Below are positions 52,983 to 61,955 of a stretch of DNA of 64,000 nucleotides, one piece after another. This DNA comes from JAJPKK01 sp035311445. GTDB lineage: Bacteria; Pseudomonadota; Alphaproteobacteria; Rhizobiales; Xanthobacteraceae. The notes below the pieces were generated by a model. It was not told the origin of the DNA, did not search any database, and saw nothing but the letters and a program-made list of their open reading frames with translations. Position numbers and translations under genes: made by a program. How positions within the stretch are numbered: the stretch's first letter is position 1; every line of letters begins with the position of its first letter. The stretch lies in assembly GCA_035311445.1 (NCBI GenBank), contig DATGCX010000451.1, positions 78,264 through 142,263 on the forward strand, in the 5' to 3' direction.

Positions 52983-53570
52983 ATGTCCATGTCCGAGACA
53001 GTTCTCATCCTCGCAGCCGGCACCGCCGTGTTCGCGATCCTCTTTGCCGCCCGCCTGGCTATACGCGCGCTGGCAGGCGGCACTGCGCCAGCGGGCGGAT
53101 CGGGCGCGCCCGACGTGGCGGGCGTCATCGCCCTGCCGCCTTTCATCTTTCTTTGCTTCCTGGTGGCGGCAACGGTCCTCGAAGCGGTCGCGCCGCTACC
53201 CGTGCTCACCGCCCATGAGCTCGCCCGCTATCTGGCCGGCGCTGCGCTCGCGGTGTTGGGCTTTGTCTTGATCGGGATGGGCACGCGGCGCTTTCTGGCC
53301 GCCGGCACCAACATTCCGCCTACCCTGCCGACTACGGCGCTGGTCGTCGACGGCATCTATAGACGGACGCGCAACCCGCTCTATCTGGGAACGACCCTCG
53401 TCTACCTGGGTCTGGCGGTCGCGGCAGGGAGCCTGTGGGCGATCCTGCTCATGGTGCCGCTCCTGTGGGTGATCAATGTGGGCGTGATCGTGCGGGAGGA
53501 GCGCTACCTGGAGCGCAAGTTCGGCGATGCGTATCGGGAGTACAAGGCTCGGGTGCGGCGGTGGGTTTGA
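52983..53570 (+). CDS. Integral-membrane methyltransferase-like protein (ICMT/phospholipid methyltransferase family)
   Basis: This 195-residue protein has four to five membrane segments. The C-terminal half has the family signature: GIYRRTRNPLYLGTTLVYLG (near 120-139) with the N-P-x-Y/H motif that binds SAM, and EERYLERKFGDAYREYKARV with the E-E-x-x-L...F-G-x-x-Y pattern. In bacteria the family methylates lipids or small molecules; isoprenylcysteine is not expected. I chose the ATG at 52983; one two codons later is equally possible. It is convergent with the cytochrome gene. Confidence 0.85.
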   Translation: MSMSETVLILAAGTAVFAILFAARLAIRALAGGTAPAGGSGAPDVAGVIALPPFIFLCFLVAATVLEAVAPLPVLTAHELARYLAGAALAVLGFVLIGMGTRRFLAAGTNIPPTLPTTALVVDGIYRRTRNPLYLGTTLVYLGLAVAAGSLWAILLMVPLLWVINVGVIVREERYLERKFGDAYREYKARVRRWV

Positions 53571-53659
53571 CGGCCAGCGCAAACCTGAATTGGGGAGCGC
53601 GACAGTGTGGTGCCGCCGCGCAGCCCCCTCTCGCCGCGATTACTCACGAACGGGGTCGA

Positions 53660-54196
53660 TTACTTGCCGCGGGCGAACGTAATGAACCCGTCGCGGTTGG
53701 GCATCACTACCTTGGGTAACGACTGTGCGTTCATGGTGTCGCTCTCCGCAATCACGCCATTGAGGTTGAGCAAATAGGCGACCACGCCATAGATCTCGTC
53801 ATTGCTGAGGGACTTCGACTCGTTGAACGGCATGGCTCGCCTGATGTAGTCGAACAAGGTCGTCGCATAGGGCCAATAACTGCCCACAGTTTTCACCGCC
53901 GGTTTGTCGCCCGGCAGCGAGCCTTGGCCGCCGACCAGGCGGTCGTTGGGCCGGCCCGCACCTTTTTCGCCATGACAGGCCTGGCACTTCGCCGCGAATA
54001 CGGCTTCGCCCTGCTTCACGGTGCCGCTGCCAGGGGGCAGGACGGCGCCTTCGGGGCCAATGCTGATGTCCCAGGACGCAAGGTCTTCGGGCGAAATCGG
54101 CTTGCCGAGGTTAGGGCTCTGCTGGGCCAATACCGGCGACGCGAATGCGAAGAGCAGCGCTGGCGCGGCGGCAACGAAAATCTTACGCATAGACAT
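53660..54196 (-). CDS. Periplasmic mono-haem cytochrome c, partner of the SoxC-like molybdoenzyme
   Basis: This 178-residue protein has a signal peptide (IFVAAAPALLFAFASPVLA) and one haem site CQACH (C71, C74, H75). Likely distal Met ligands are in RAMPFNESK near 127 or VVMPNRDGF near 166. Its start overlaps the end of the soxC-like gene by 14 bp, so the two are co-translated and the cytochrome is the probable electron acceptor. Canonical SoxD is a larger di-haem protein; this one is short and resembles the small subunit of sulfite dehydrogenases more. The assignment as a partner rests on the gene overlap. Confidence 0.85.
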   Translation of the reverse strand: MSMRKIFVAAAPALLFAFASPVLAQQSPNLGKPISPEDLASWDISIGPEGAVLPPGSGTVKQGEAVFAAKCQACHGEKGAGRPNDRLVGGQGSLPGDKPAVKTVGSYWPYATTLFDYIRRAMPFNESKSLSNDEIYGVVAYLLNLNGVIAESDTMNAQSLPKVVMPNRDGFITFARGK

Positions 54197-55451
54197 TTTT
54201 CACCTCGCCATTGCCGGCTACGGCCCAGGATTGGATCATGTTGTTGTGGTAGATGCCGCGGTCGCCGCGCAGCGCGATGAGTTGCGAGCGGCTCGGCTGG
54301 ACGTAGCCGGTCTCGTCGGTCGAACGGCTCTGCAGCACCGCGGGGCCGCCGTCCCATTGCCAGGCCATGCGGAAGCGCGTCGCCGCCTTCGACAGCACCG
54401 GCTCCTGCAGCGCCGCAACGCCCCAGCTCTTGCCGCCGTCGGCCGACACTTCGACCTTGGTGATCTTTCCGTAACCCGACCAAGCGAGGCCAGAAATCTC
54501 ATAAAGACCCGCCCCGCGCACCGTCAGCCCGGGCGACGGATGGGTGATGATTGACTTGCCTTCCAGCGGGAACACGAATTGCAATGCTTTTCCAGACGGC
54601 AGCAAGATGGTGTATTTGGAGGTCTCGTCCTTGGTCATGGTCGGGCCCTCGGTGAGCTTAATGCGTCGGAGCCACTTGACGTTCATGTTGCCTTCGAAGC
54701 CGGGCAGCAACAGACGCACCGGATAGCCATTCGCAGGCCGCACGCGCTCGCCATTCTGGTAAAGGCAGATCAGGGCGTCATCGAGCGCCTTCTCGACCGG
54801 GAAGCTGCGGCTCATGCCGGCAGCATCGGCACCTTCCGCCAGCACCCACTTGGCTGCCGGTTCGATGCCGGCCTCCTGCAGCAGCACCGAGAGTTTGACG
54901 CCGGTCCATTCGGAGCACGACAGCAGCCCATGGATCGCCTGTACGTTCGCGGCGGTCGGCTCTTTCGCGAACAAGGCACCACTGTTGCCGGCGCATTCAA
55001 CGAACGCGATTTGCGAGTGCATGGGGTAACGGCCGAGATCGTCGAGGGTAAACACCAGCGGGCGTTTCACCAGGCCGTGAATGAGCAGGCGATGCGTGTC
55101 GGGATTGATATCCGGAATGCCGCTGTGGCTGCGCTCATAGTGCAGGCCGCTCGGGGTGATCATGCCGTTGAGCAGATGGTGGGGCGTGCGCGAGGAGCCG
55201 GTGCCGGTGGTTCCGGGCGCCGAGGCCCAGGTGCGCGCGACCTTCTCCTCGTATTTCGAAGGCTGGCCATACCCGTTGAACCCGGTGCCCGGAATTTTCA
55301 TCCACGGTTCGACCGTGAGCGGCGCCGCTCTGGCCTGATTGACCGCCGCACCCGCGCCCATCGCGGCCACGCCACCGGCAAGAAACATGCGGCGATGCAG
55401 AAGACCGTTGCCGGCCACCTGTTCGGCTTCGATCCGAGACGTTTCCTTCAT
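54183..55451 (-). CDS. soxC: SoxC/sulfite-oxidase-family molybdopterin enzyme
   Basis: This 422-residue periplasmic enzyme has a Tat-type signal (HRRMFLAGGVAAMG, twin Arg at 20-21). The molybdenum-ligand Cys is in AFVECAGNSG (C153), and the oxidoreductase-Mo domain and the C-terminal Mo-co dimerisation domain (about 300-420) are both present. It oxidises sulfite or sulfane-type sulfur and passes electrons to the cytochrome encoded next. I chose the ATG at 55451 because GGGAGGA lies 7 bp upstream. No other sox genes (soxXYZAB) are nearby, so it may be a stand-alone sulfite dehydrogenase. Confidence 0.88.
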   Translation of the reverse strand: MKETSRIEAEQVAGNGLLHRRMFLAGGVAAMGAGAAVNQARAAPLTVEPWMKIPGTGFNGYGQPSKYEEKVARTWASAPGTTGTGSSRTPHHLLNGMITPSGLHYERSHSGIPDINPDTHRLLIHGLVKRPLVFTLDDLGRYPMHSQIAFVECAGNSGALFAKEPTAANVQAIHGLLSCSEWTGVKLSVLLQEAGIEPAAKWVLAEGADAAGMSRSFPVEKALDDALICLYQNGERVRPANGYPVRLLLPGFEGNMNVKWLRRIKLTEGPTMTKDETSKYTILLPSGKALQFVFPLEGKSIITHPSPGLTVRGAGLYEISGLAWSGYGKITKVEVSADGGKSWGVAALQEPVLSKAATRFRMAWQWDGGPAVLQSRSTDETGYVQPSRSQLIALRGDRGIYHNNMIQSWAVAGNGEVKNVYA

Positions 55452-55578
55452 GCTCGATTCCTCCCTGCGCATATCGCATTGATGCCATTGTAGTCCGATC
55501 AGCACGGCAGGGAACCCAGGGGATTTGATTTTTCGTGGCAGGAGTCGGCGGACCGCCGGTTGCAGACCAGCACGCAGG

Positions 55579-55651
55579 CGCGTTGGGCGCAATAGCCGGA
55601 GGCATATTGCGCCCGTGCGCTGGCGGATTACGCCGTGCTAATCCGCCGTAC
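55579..55651. repeat. Palindromic repeat, family G
   Basis: GCGTTGGGCGCAATAGCC...GGCATATTGCGCCC forms one hairpin, and GGCGGATTACGCCGTGCTAATCCGCC forms a second. The second supplies the stop codon and last residues of the thioesterase gene. Confidence 0.7.
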
Positions 55652-56087
55652 GCGGCCGAGCATCCTTGCCGATGATCAGCTGCGTCTGCGTCACAATGGC
55701 GGCGAGCTTGCCGTCGCGTCGGGTAATCCGGGTTTGCCATACCATCGTGGTACGGCCGCGATGGAGCGGGGTGCATTCCGCCCGCAGGGTGTCGCCGAGC
55801 GGTACGGCGGCAAAGAAGTTCGTCTTGCTCTCGATCGTCGTTGTGCCCGCGCCCTCAGGCATGTTCAAGAAGGTCGCGGTGCCGCCGAGGTTGTCGGCGA
55901 TCGCCATGACGGCGCCGCCGTGCAGCCCGCCGTTGCGGTTGGCGAGCTCCTCCCGAACGAAAACCTCTGCCACCACCCGGTCTCGTGTAGCCTCGACGAT
56001 TTTTGCCCCCATCAAGCGGGCAAAGGGAGGCTGCATGTCAGCGATCATCCGCAGGCGGGCCGTGTCAGCGGTGTCATCGGCATTCAA
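55638..56087 (-). CDS. PaaI/hotdog-fold acyl-CoA thioesterase
   Basis: This soluble protein of about 149 residues has the PaaI-like hotdog pattern: LMGAKIVEATRDRVVAEV, then RNGGLHGGAVMAIADNLGG with the catalytic-region HGG, and ESKTNFFAAVPLGD with the substrate-loop N-F-F. It should hydrolyse aromatic or short-chain acyl-CoA esters. The start is uncertain: TTG at 56087 fits the family N-terminus best, while ATG at 56048 is the first good ATG. The frame is open further upstream through a palindromic repeat. The stop lies inside another repeat. Confidence 0.82.
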   Translation of the reverse strand: MNADDTADTARLRMIADMQPPFARLMGAKIVEATRDRVVAEVFVREELANRNGGLHGGAVMAIADNLGGTATFLNMPEGAGTTTIESKTNFFAAVPLGDTLRAECTPLHRGRTTMVWQTRITRRDGKLAAIVTQTQLIIGKDARPRTAD

Positions 56088-56162
56088 TGGCGCAGTTCCA
56101 ATCGGGGCGAGTGCGATACCGCAGCTCCGGCCCCCCGTATCGGCGGCTGCAACGCAAATACT

Positions 56163-56275
56163 TGTAGCCTGGATGGAGGGACCGCTGCTTTGCGGTCCCG
56201 TAATCCGGGATTGGCGTTTCCGGAATTCGGAGAGAGGCTGATCCCGGATTACGCTCCGCTCCATTCTGGCTACTC
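56163..56275. repeat. Palindromic repeat, family F
   Basis: TTGTAGCCTGGATGGAGGGA...GTAATCCGGGATT is answered by ATCCCGGATTACGCTCCGCTCCATTCTGGCTAC. It lies between the thioesterase and peroxiredoxin genes and is open in the thioesterase frame. Confidence 0.7.
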
Positions 56276-56300
56276 TGATCGATTTGATGGAATCAATCGA

Positions 56301-56960
56301 CTAATGTGGCTGCGGCACGATGCGGATGTAAGGCCGCGGTGCTTTCCAGCCCTGCGGATAGGTTTTCCTGGCATCATCGTCGCTCACCGACCCCGCAATG
56401 ATCACGTCCTCGCCCTGTTTCCAGTTGGCGGGCGTGGCCACTTTGTGCTTCGCGGTCAACTGCAGGGAGTCGACCACGCGCAATATCTCGTCGAAGTTCC
56501 GTCCCGTGGTCATCGGATAAACCAGGATCAACTTGATCTTCTTGTCAGGTCCGATGATGAAGACGTTTCTGACAGTCTGGTTATCTGCCGGCGTGCGCTG
56601 GGCGGCGTTGCCCGATGCGGCGGCCGGCAGCATGCCCCAGGCTTTGGCAATCTTGAGATCGGTGTCGCCGATCAAGGGATAGTTCGGCGCAAAACCGGTG
56701 GTGTCCTTGATGTCGACGGCCCACTTGGTGTGGTCGGTGACCGGATCGACCGACAGACCGATGATCTTGACGTTACGTTTGTCGAATTCCGGTTTGAGGC
56801 CCGCCATGGTGCCAAGCTCGGTGGTGCAGATCGGCGTGAAATCCTTTGGGTGAGAGAACAGGACAACCCAGGAATCGCCGATCCAATCATGAAAGCGGAT
56901 ATGGCCCTCGGTCGTATCCGCTTCGAAATCCGGCGCGGTATCGCCAATCTGAAGAGTCAT
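56301..56960 (-). CDS. 1-Cys peroxiredoxin (Prx6 class)
   Basis: This 219-residue peroxiredoxin has SHPKDFTPICTTELG with the peroxidatic Cys45 and lacks any other Cys, so it is of the 1-Cys type. The family continues with VKIIGLSVDPVTDHTKW and the long C-terminal arm GWKAPRPYIRIVPQP, which is typical of Prx6. It reduces hydrogen peroxide and organic peroxides in the cytosol using an external reductant. The ATG at 56960 has GGAGG 6 bp upstream. It stands alone. Confidence 0.93.
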   Translation of the reverse strand: MTLQIGDTAPDFEADTTEGHIRFHDWIGDSWVVLFSHPKDFTPICTTELGTMAGLKPEFDKRNVKIIGLSVDPVTDHTKWAVDIKDTTGFAPNYPLIGDTDLKIAKAWGMLPAAASGNAAQRTPADNQTVRNVFIIGPDKKIKLILVYPMTTGRNFDEILRVVDSLQLTAKHKVATPANWKQGEDVIIAGSVSDDDARKTYPQGWKAPRPYIRIVPQPH

Positions 56961-57300
56961 CGCAAACCTCCACGTTTTTTAGCAGTTCGGTCACCTTGTT
57001 GGCGACCCGCAGGCACCTCATATAGACCTCTGGCAAAGACAGTTAAATAACTTGTTGGCTGATAAGGATATCTGTTTCGCACCTCGCCGGTGTGCGAAAT
57101 GCGGCAGCCGCGAAACCGTGCCGGCACGTGAAAAAGTTTCAAATAGCCGGGCGGGCGTGGTGCCATTTTGTCGCGGGAGATGCCGGTTTGCGCAGACGAG
57201 CAAACCGGCGGGCGCGCGTGTGCGACTAACGTACAGGCGCACGTTAATGGGCCATTCATACGTTGCACTTTATGCGTCTGCGCGACCCGAGGTGAGTGCC
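56961..57300. other. Divergent intergenic region, peroxiredoxin and unknown membrane gene
   Basis: About 340 bp between divergent starts. An AT-rich patch at 57040-57060 (AAATAACTTGTTGGCTGATA) may hold promoters. The plus-strand frame is open from 57052 but does not look coding before 57301. No regulator site was recognised. Confidence 0.4.
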
Positions 57301-57933
57301 ATGAAAAAGAGTCCGGTCGAAATCGCGGATCTGGCGCAATTGCCGGCGCAACAGGACCGCGACTTCCAGAGCTTGATGACGACTATCGAGCAATCCAAGA
57401 TCGAGGTGCCGGACCTTTCGGCGGCAGCGCTTCGCGGTGTGCTCACCGGGGTCATCACGGGCGAGGGCCCGACAACGGCCGGCCGCGCACATTTTTCCCG
57501 CACGCTCGATCCCGGCGATGTTTGGCTGTGTGCACGTATTCTGACGGCGGCCGGTGGCGAAGCCGGCGCGCCCGTCACGCGACTTGAGGCGAATGTGCTG
57601 TTCGAGATAGATGCCGCGGCGGCGGAGCGGACCGATGGCGGCCGTTTCGACGATCTGTTGGTCAAATCGATCGCTCATTTCGCACTGGCCGAGGCGGGCC
57701 ACAGGGTCCCGCCGCGTCAGGTTGCGCTCGATCCCGCGACGGAACTGTCGTCGTGGACTAACTCTTCGACTGACGTTGATGGCGAGATCCTGGCTTGGAT
57801 TGCCTCGCAGATTGGCAATAAAAGGCGCCTGAAATCGACGCTGATGGGGCTTTCGGCCTTCCTGACCGGTATCGGTGCCACGCTCGCGGTTGCCGCTCCG
57901 TCGATAACTGCGGTGGTCGAACTGATTGCGTGA
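57301..57933 (+). CDS. Unknown protein with C-terminal membrane segment
   Basis: This 210-residue protein has GAGGTGA 6 bp before the ATG at 57301. It is acidic and helical, without a signal peptide, and ends in a hydrophobic segment (LSAFLTGIGATLAVAAPSI, about 180-198) that could anchor it by its tail. Central motifs such as VTGEGPTTAGRAHFSRTLDPG (quoted in part, near 56-75) are not known to me. It precedes the carboxylase gene by 96 bp. No function is assigned. Confidence 0.6.
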   Translation: MKKSPVEIADLAQLPAQQDRDFQSLMTTIEQSKIEVPDLSAAALRGVLTGVITGEGPTTAGRAHFSRTLDPGDVWLCARILTAAGGEAGAPVTRLEANVLFEIDAAAAERTDGGRFDDLLVKSIAHFALAEAGHRVPPRQVALDPATELSSWTNSSTDVDGEILAWIASQIGNKRRLKSTLMGLSAFLTGIGATLAVAAPSITAVVELIA

Positions 57934-58029
57934 AATGAGAGTAGTTACCTCTCAGCGAATGTCGAATTGACATTTTGCTCCGTTCGCCCCAAAGCCCGAA
58001 TAACTCAACTGGCCGGGTTGGGGAGGCGC

Positions 58030-60054
58030 ATGTTCAAGCGGATTCTGATCGCCAACCGCGGCGAGATTGCCTGTCGCCTCATCAAAACCGCGCGCCGGCT
58101 GGGGATTGAGACCGTTGCGGTTTACTCCGATGCCGACAAGGACGCGCTCCATGTGGAGATGGCCGACACTGCCATCCACATCGGCCCGCCGCCGGCTGCG
58201 GAGAGCTACCTTGTCATCGACAAGATCGTGGCCGCATGCCGGACCAGCGGCGCCGAGGCCGTGCATCCGGGCTACGGATTCCTGTCGGAGCGAGAGGCGT
58301 TTCCGATCGTCCTTGCGCAGGCCGGCGTCGTCTTCATCGGGCCGAACCCCAAGGCGATCGCGGCCATGGGCGACAAGATCGAAAGCAAAAAAGCGGCGGC
58401 TGCGGTAGGGGTTTCCACGGTCCCGGGCTATCTCGGTGTTATCGAGGAGGATCGGCAGGCGGTACGGATCGCCGACGAGATCGGCTACCCCGTGATGATC
58501 AAGGCCTCCGCGGGAGGAGGCGGCAAAGGCATGCGCATCGCCCATTCGAGTGCCGAGGTCGCAGAAGGTTTTGCGCGCGCGCGGTCGGAAGCGAAATCGT
58601 CGTTCGGCGACGATCGCGTGTTCGTTGAAAAGTTTATCGTCGATCCTCGCCACATCGAGATCCAGGTGCTTGGCGACAGGCACGGCAACGTGATTCATCT
58701 TGGCGAGCGCGAGTGCTCGATTCAGCGTCGCAATCAAAAGGTGATCGAGGAATCGCCGAGCCCGCTACTCGACACCGCGACGCGCGCGCGGATGGGAGCC
58801 CAGGCCGTCGCGCTCGCAAAGGCGGTAGGCTACGATTCCGCCGGGACCGTGGAGTTCGTGGCCGGCCAGGACAAGAGCTTCTATTTCCTGGAAATGAACA
58901 CCCGCCTGCAGGTCGAGCACCCGGTTACGGAGCTGGTCACCGGCATCGACCTGGTCGAGCAGATGATCCGCGTTGCCGCGGGTGAAAAGCTCAGCATTGC
59001 GCAGGGCGACGTAAAGCTCAGTGGGGCGGCGATCGAATCCCGTATCTATGCGGAAGACCCCTATCGCAATTTCCTGCCCTCGACCGGGCGCCTTGTCAAA
59101 TATCGTCCGCCTCAGGAAGGCACCGAGGCCGGCATTACAGTGCGCAACGATACCGGCGTCTTCGAGGGCGGTGAAATCTCGATCTACTACGATCCGATGA
59201 TCGCCAAGCTCGTCACCCATGCGCCAACGCGCGATGAGGCGATCTCCGCGCAGGCGCGCGCTCTCGATGCGTTCTATGTCGATGGCATCCGCCACAACAT
59301 TCCCTTCCTCGCTGCCCTGATGCAGCACCCGCGCTGGCGAGCCGCCAGGCTGTCGACCGGCTTTATCGCGGAGGAATTTCCCGACGGCTTCTCGTCGCAA
59401 GCGCCGGCTGGCGAGACGGCGCAAGCGATCGCTGCGGTTGCAGCCGCCATCGACCATGTGCTCGGCGAGCGCAAGCGGCGGATTTCCGGCCAGATGGCCG
59501 GACGCCCGGTGGTGCGCGAGCGGCTGCGTTCGGTGTGGCTCGGCAGTGCCGAGATCCGTCTTGTGGTTGCGCGCGAACCCGGTGGCATCGGGGTACGGCT
59601 CATCGGTGAGACTGCGGACGGGCCGGCGTCCGGGCCGGTGATTTTACTCGTGTCATCCTGGAAGCCCGGCGAGCCGGTATGGCATGGGACCATCGATGGC
59701 GTGCCGGTCGCCGTGCAGGTTCGTGCCATCCTCAACGGCTTCCTCCTGTTCCATCGCGGCATCGAAGCCAGGGCCTTCGTCTACACGGAGAGCGAATCCG
59801 AAGCCGCCCGACTGATGCCCACTAAAGTCGCGGTGGATACGGGCAAAAAGCTTTTGTGTCCGATGCCCGGGCTGGTCGTCTCTATCTCCGTGGCACCGGG
59901 CCAGGAGGTCAAAGCCGGCGAGACGCTTGCGATCGTCGAAGCGATGAAAATGGAGAACGTGCTGCGTGCCGAACGCGATGGCACCGTCAAGGCGGTGTTT
60001 GCCAAAAAAGGCGACAGCCTTGCGGTCGACGCCGTGATCCTGGAGTTCGTGTAG
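58030..60054 (+). CDS. Acyl-CoA carboxylase alpha subunit (biotin carboxylase plus biotin carrier; propionyl/acetyl/methylcrotonyl type)
   Basis: This 674-residue protein begins KRILIANRGEIACRLIKTAR, the biotin-carboxylase start. ATP-grasp landmarks follow: IKASAGGGGKGMRIA near 157-171, then ERECSIQRRNQKVIEE and the FLEMNTRLQVEHPVTE signature near 293-308. The C-terminal biotinyl domain has EAMKMEN with biotinyl Lys640. It carboxylates biotin and needs a separate carboxyltransferase beta subunit, which is not in the window. The substrate (propionyl, methylcrotonyl or acetyl-CoA) cannot be told from the alpha subunit alone. GGGAGG precedes the ATG at 58030. Confidence 0.93.
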   Translation: MFKRILIANRGEIACRLIKTARRLGIETVAVYSDADKDALHVEMADTAIHIGPPPAAESYLVIDKIVAACRTSGAEAVHPGYGFLSEREAFPIVLAQAGVVFIGPNPKAIAAMGDKIESKKAAAAVGVSTVPGYLGVIEEDRQAVRIADEIGYPVMIKASAGGGGKGMRIAHSSAEVAEGFARARSEAKSSFGDDRVFVEKFIVDPRHIEIQVLGDRHGNVIHLGERECSIQRRNQKVIEESPSPLLDTATRARMGAQAVALAKAVGYDSAGTVEFVAGQDKSFYFLEMNTRLQVEHPVTELVTGIDLVEQMIRVAAGEKLSIAQGDVKLSGAAIESRIYAEDPYRNFLPSTGRLVKYRPPQEGTEAGITVRNDTGVFEGGEISIYYDPMIAKLVTHAPTRDEAISAQARALDAFYVDGIRHNIPFLAALMQHPRWRAARLSTGFIAEEFPDGFSSQAPAGETAQAIAAVAAAIDHVLGERKRRISGQMAGRPVVRERLRSVWLGSAEIRLVVAREPGGIGVRLIGETADGPASGPVILLVSSWKPGEPVWHGTIDGVPVAVQVRAILNGFLLFHRGIEARAFVYTESESEAARLMPTKVAVDTGKKLLCPMPGLVVSISVAPGQEVKAGETLAIVEAMKMENVLRAERDGTVKAVFAKKGDSLAVDAVILEFV

Positions 60055-60121
60055 CGCCGTGCGCAGGGCACGCCTCAGCGCCGTTGTGGTGCGGGCGCTT
60101 ATCTGTACCGGCCAACAGTGG

Positions 60122-60448
60122 TCAGCACACGTCTTCCAACGCCCATTGCCACTGTCTGTAGTACCAGCTTCCCTCCCAGTAGTTTCCGAGGTACCAGTTT
60201 CCGCGAGACGGGTAGCCGCGGGGCACATAACACAAGTGGGGGTCAACCGGATAAACGCCGGAAGTGGGTCCGGACCAATATGACGGAGAGGTCGGATCTC
60301 CATAGTGCGGACCGTAGGCGTAACCCGAGCCTGTCGGGAGGACACCGACCGTCCACCCCCGTTTCGCGTGCCGCGCATCTGCCGGTGCAATCGCGAATGC
60401 AGCGCTTAAGGTTACGGCTGCAAGAGCTGAGACCGTCGTGTACCGCAT
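60122..60448 (-). CDS. Small exported Trp/Tyr/Gly-rich protein
   Basis: This 108-residue protein has GAGGAG 6 bp before the ATG and a signal peptide (TVSALAAVTLSAAFAIAPADA). The mature part of about 82 residues is rich in Tyr, Trp, Gly and Pro (GSGYAYGPHYGDPTSPSYW) and has two Cys residues. Such proteins are common and uncharacterised in this bacterial group. It is convergent with the carboxylase gene and divergent from comEC. Confidence 0.65.
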   Translation of the reverse strand: MRYTTVSALAAVTLSAAFAIAPADARHAKRGWTVGVLPTGSGYAYGPHYGDPTSPSYWSGPTSGVYPVDPHLCYVPRGYPSRGNWYLGNYWEGSWYYRQWQWALEDVC

Positions 60449-60689
60449 TGTTTTCTCCTCAGAGCACCAGGGCTTTCCCCGTGTCTCTCATACCATCCCC
60501 GCTCCGGAACGTCCTGAAGCATTTTGCGGCGAGCGCAAGGGGTGGATTGCCGGCCAGATGATCGGACCCGCAGGCGGCGCGCGAGGTGCTCCGTGTGGCT
60601 TCGCGGCGCAATCGCCGTCGCGGCTATCCACAGCCAATTCAATCTTTTGTTGAATTCCGCTAAGCTGCCCGCGGCTGGCAGGGGCACAC

Positions 60690-61853
60690 ATGGCGGGGCA
60701 GCGCAAAGCGCGGGGAAGGGTTGGCACGTGGCCCGGCACTGCCGGGATCGCGGCGCCCTGGCTGCCGCCGCTTCCCGGTATTGCCGGGCCAATGGCAGCG
60801 CGGCTGCGCGGGTGGGCGGCGGCGGAGGTTGCGCCGGGTCGGCTGATGCCGTGGCTGCCTGTCGGGTTCGGACTGGGTATCGTGGTTTATTTCTCTGCCG
60901 ACCGGGAGCCGGTGTGGTGGGTCGCCGCGATCCTGGCCGCAGTCGCCATGGCGGCGGCCTGTCGGCTGCGGGCAAGTTCGATCGGCTTTCCGGTTGCGAT
61001 CGGATGTGCCGCTTTGGCGGCAGGCTTTGCGACGGCGACGCTCAAGAGCCGCCTGTTTGATCACACGATCCTGCTGACCTCGGCTTACAGCGTCAGTATC
61101 TCGGGATTCGTAGAGACGCGGGAGGAGCGGGAGCGTAGCGACCGCATCGTGGTGCGCGTCACCACGATGGACGGTGAGCGCCTCAAGGACCGGCCCGAGC
61201 GCATCCGCCTGACGGTGCGCAAAGGGGCTGCGCCTGCTGTCGGTGCGTTCATCGCCCTGAAGGCGCGCCTCAATCCTCCGGCGTCGCCGTTTCGTCCGGG
61301 CGGCTATGATCTGGCGAGAGACCTCTACTTTCAGCGGATCGGCGCCACCGGCCTTGCGCTGGGAAGAATTGATGTGCGGCCGCCGCCGGTCGCACCGGGG
61401 CTGTGGCTCGAGTTTGCCACCGCCATTGAGGCGATCCGTGACGCGATCGACAGTCGCATCCGCGCGGCGGTCAAAGGCGATGCCGGGTCGATCGCGTCGG
61501 CCCTGATCACCGGCAAGCGCGATGCTCTGTCGGCTCCCGTGTTCGACGCCATGTACATTTCGGGCGTGGGGCATGTGCTGTCGATCTCGGGCTACCACAT
61601 GGCGCTCGTTGCCGGCGTGGTGTTCTTCATTGTGCGCGCGGTGCTCGCGCTGTTTCCGGTGTTGGCGCTGGGCTACGCCATCAAGAAGTGGGCGGCGCTG
61701 ACGGCGCTCGCCGCCGCAACCTTCTATCTGGTGCTGTCCGGCGCCGAGGTGGCGACGCAGCGCTCATACATCAGAACGAGCGCCAGGAATTGCAGCGTGT
61801 TGCACCGTCTCGCATTGTGCTGCGCCTTGACGCATAAACGCCAACATTCATAA
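60690..61853 (+). pseudogene. comEC: ComEC/Rec2 DNA-uptake channel gene, interrupted by an integrative element
   Basis: The first 360 codons are a normal ComEC start: two or three membrane segments, the N-terminal DUF4131-type domain (LKARLNPPASPFRPGGYDLA near 190) and the competence domain with GVGHVLSISGYHMALVAGVV near 288. Identity to the family ends at GAEVATQRSYI (about 61773), where a further ten or so membrane segments and the metallo-beta-lactamase domain should follow. Instead 26 unrelated codons end at 61853, and an integrase gene starts 100 bp later. I infer that an element inserted here. The rest of comEC should lie beyond the right edge. Confidence 0.8.
61762..61782. other. Probable left junction (attL) of the integrative element in comEC
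   Basis: The comEC reading frame leaves its family consensus at CGCTCATACATCA (61761-61773). The crossover core probably lies within this stretch. The matching right end is outside the window, so the exact core cannot be set. Confidence 0.5.
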
Positions 61854-61911
61854 TGACTTGATCGTTGCATCCCGTCGCGGTGCAACGCGCCCTCTTGCGC
61901 TCAAGCGCCGT

Positions 61912-61948
61912 CTCCCGTACATCGAGTTTGTACGCGTTTGTACGGGAG
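61912..61948. promoter_or_regulatory. Inverted repeat overlapping the integrase ribosome site
   Basis: CTCCCGTACA at 61912-61921 is perfectly complementary to TGTACGGGAG at 61939-61948, 17 bp apart, with a third TGTAC between them. The right arm contains the GGGAG ribosome site of the integrase gene. It could bind the integrase itself (arm-type site) or an AlpA-like regulator. Confidence 0.55.
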
Positions 61949-61955
61949 CCGCGAA

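Noticed and set aside
56088..56264. Upstream extension of the thioesterase frame
   Set aside because: The extra 59 codons are mostly encoded by a palindromic repeat and have no counterpart in PaaI-type proteins.
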